Assembly: GCF_000772935.1 (NCBI RefSeq)
Contig: NZ_JPVR01000078.1
Coordinates: 124,001-188,000, forward strand
Length of the DNA stretch: 64,000 nucleotides
Reading direction: 5' to 3'
Source of the DNA: Lysinibacillus boronitolerans JCM 21713 = 10a = NBRC 103108
GTDB lineage: Bacteria > Bacillota > Bacilli > Bacillales_A > Planococcaceae
Below the pieces are notes generated by a model, which saw only the letters and a list, made by a program, of their open reading frames with translations, searched no databases and had not been told where the DNA came from. Positions 63,300 to 64,000 of the stretch are shown piece by piece; within the stretch, counting starts at the first letter, position 1, and the number at the start of each line of letters is the position of its first letter. Made by a program: the position numbers and the translations under genes.

Positions 63300-64000
63300 T
63301 TACTCTATTTGTTTTTTCATGAGTTGTTTTGAAAAGTTAAAGGATCGAATTTCGCTAACAAATGTAGAACCTAATAAGAATACCCCGCCGATAATTTGTA
63401 CTAGGGTCATTTGCTCTTGCAATATCATTGCAGAAATCAATATTGCTACAAAAGGATCGACATAACTGAGCATCGCAATACTCTGCCCTTTCAATTTTTC
63501 CATTCCCGAGAAAAACAACCAAAATCCAATCCCTGTATTAACGATACCTAAAATTAAAATAAAAGGAATAGATGCGCTTGATAATCCAAAGATCCCAAAG
63601 CCTTCTGTCAAAAAAACATACGGCAGCAGTAATAATGCAGTCGTTCCAAGTTGAATAATGGTCAGCTCTAGCTTGTCCATCTCTTTAATAAATTTGTTTA
63701 ACAGTAACAATGCAGCATAAAAAGCAGCTGCCATCAATCCAAAGGTAAGTCCAAGAACATCATCTGATTCCGTTGCACCCACCCCTTCTCCTACAATCAT
63801 TATCATCCCGATAATTGCTATGACAATGCATATTATTTTTTTAATGGATAATTGTTCCCTAAGTACAACAGGTGAAAGAATCATTACAAATACTGGCGCA
63901 AAGTAATATCCTAGTGTGGCATTGGCAAGTGATGTGTGGTCGTAGGATTGATAGAGAAAAATCCAGTTTCCTCCCAATGCAACGCCTGAGAGAATCAAAA
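63300..64000 (-). CDS. EamA family transporter (partial)
   Basis: At least 232 residues of a DMT/EamA-type metabolite exporter, with eight helices of the normal ten visible. YQSYDHTSLANATLGYYFAPVFVMILSPVVLREQLSIKK and the second EamA repeat (FGLSSASIPFILILGIVNTGIGFWLFFSGMEKLKGQSIAMLSYVDPFVAILISAMILQEQMT) split in those parts. The N-terminus lies beyond the window, so the start cannot be given. Confidence 0.85.
   Translation of the reverse strand, partial: LILSGVALGGNWIFLYQSYDHTSLANATLGYYFAPVFVMILSPVVLREQLSIKKIICIVIAIIGMIMIVGEGVGATESDDVLGLTFGLMAAAFYAALLLLNKFIKEMDKLELTIIQLGTTALLLLPYVFLTEGFGIFGLSSASIPFILILGIVNTGIGFWLFFSGMEKLKGQSIAMLSYVDPFVAILISAMILQEQMTLVQIIGGVFLLGSTFVSEIRSFNFSKQLMKKQIE

Overview
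The window is a chromosomal segment of a low-GC, spore-former-type Firmicute. Strong AAGGAGG-type ribosome binding sites, ATG/GTG/TTG starts, sigma-A-like promoters, a qox quinol oxidase operon, MocR regulators, a YrzI-family small protein, PaiA/PaiB-like proteins and a ResA/CcdA pair all fit Bacillaceae/Planococcaceae. Lysinibacillus or a near relative is my best inference. No rRNA, tRNA, CRISPR array or intact mobile element was seen.

Layout. 0.4-5 kb: a GNAT acetyltransferase, an orphaned argininosuccinate lyase tail, a PhzF-type isomerase, and a CynX-like exporter divergent from an XRE-cupin regulator. 5-8.75 kb: the aa3-type menaquinol oxidase operon qoxABCD (minus strand). 9-11.4 kb: a MocR regulator flanked on both sides by paired 24-bp-phased repeats. 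11.4-18.5 kb: a drug-exporter gene behind a leader peptide, a secreted NlpC/P60-SLH hydrolase, and a MarR regulator divergent from patB plus an amino-acid permease. 18.6-22.6 kb: YczE-like membrane protein, PaiA-like and PaiB-like proteins, a second MocR. 22.6-25.4 kb: small hypothetical, DinB and secreted proteins.

25.4-28.6 kb: an Lsa-type ABC-F ribosome protection gene with a 17-codon leader peptide and three mutually exclusive pairing segments, then a DUF2089 three-gene operon. 28.9-33.3 kb: a cobalamin riboswitch with terminator in front of nrdH-nrdI-nrdE-nrdF-dut (class Ib ribonucleotide reductase and dUTPase). 33.4-42.3 kb: accessory enzymes, ending in a TetR regulator and a reductase-hydrolase fusion gene, both preceded by the same 18-bp palindrome.

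43-64 kb is an accessory, decaying region: a LysR/DHA2 exporter pair, an AT-rich orphan gene, IS3-type fragments, a truncated arsR-acr3 locus, remnants of RocB-like, DJ-1-like, SRPBCC-like, C39-peptidase-like and methyltransferase genes, a dispersed palindromic repeat family, a MocR lacking its PLP lysine downstream of an exporter, a small-peptide cluster with yrzI, a copper-oxidase lipoprotein, and a ccdA-resA thiol-redox pair. Most of the window is regulator/exporter or regulator/enzyme pairs. The most informative items are the B12 riboswitch-RNR unit, the ABC-F leader and the two operator sets.
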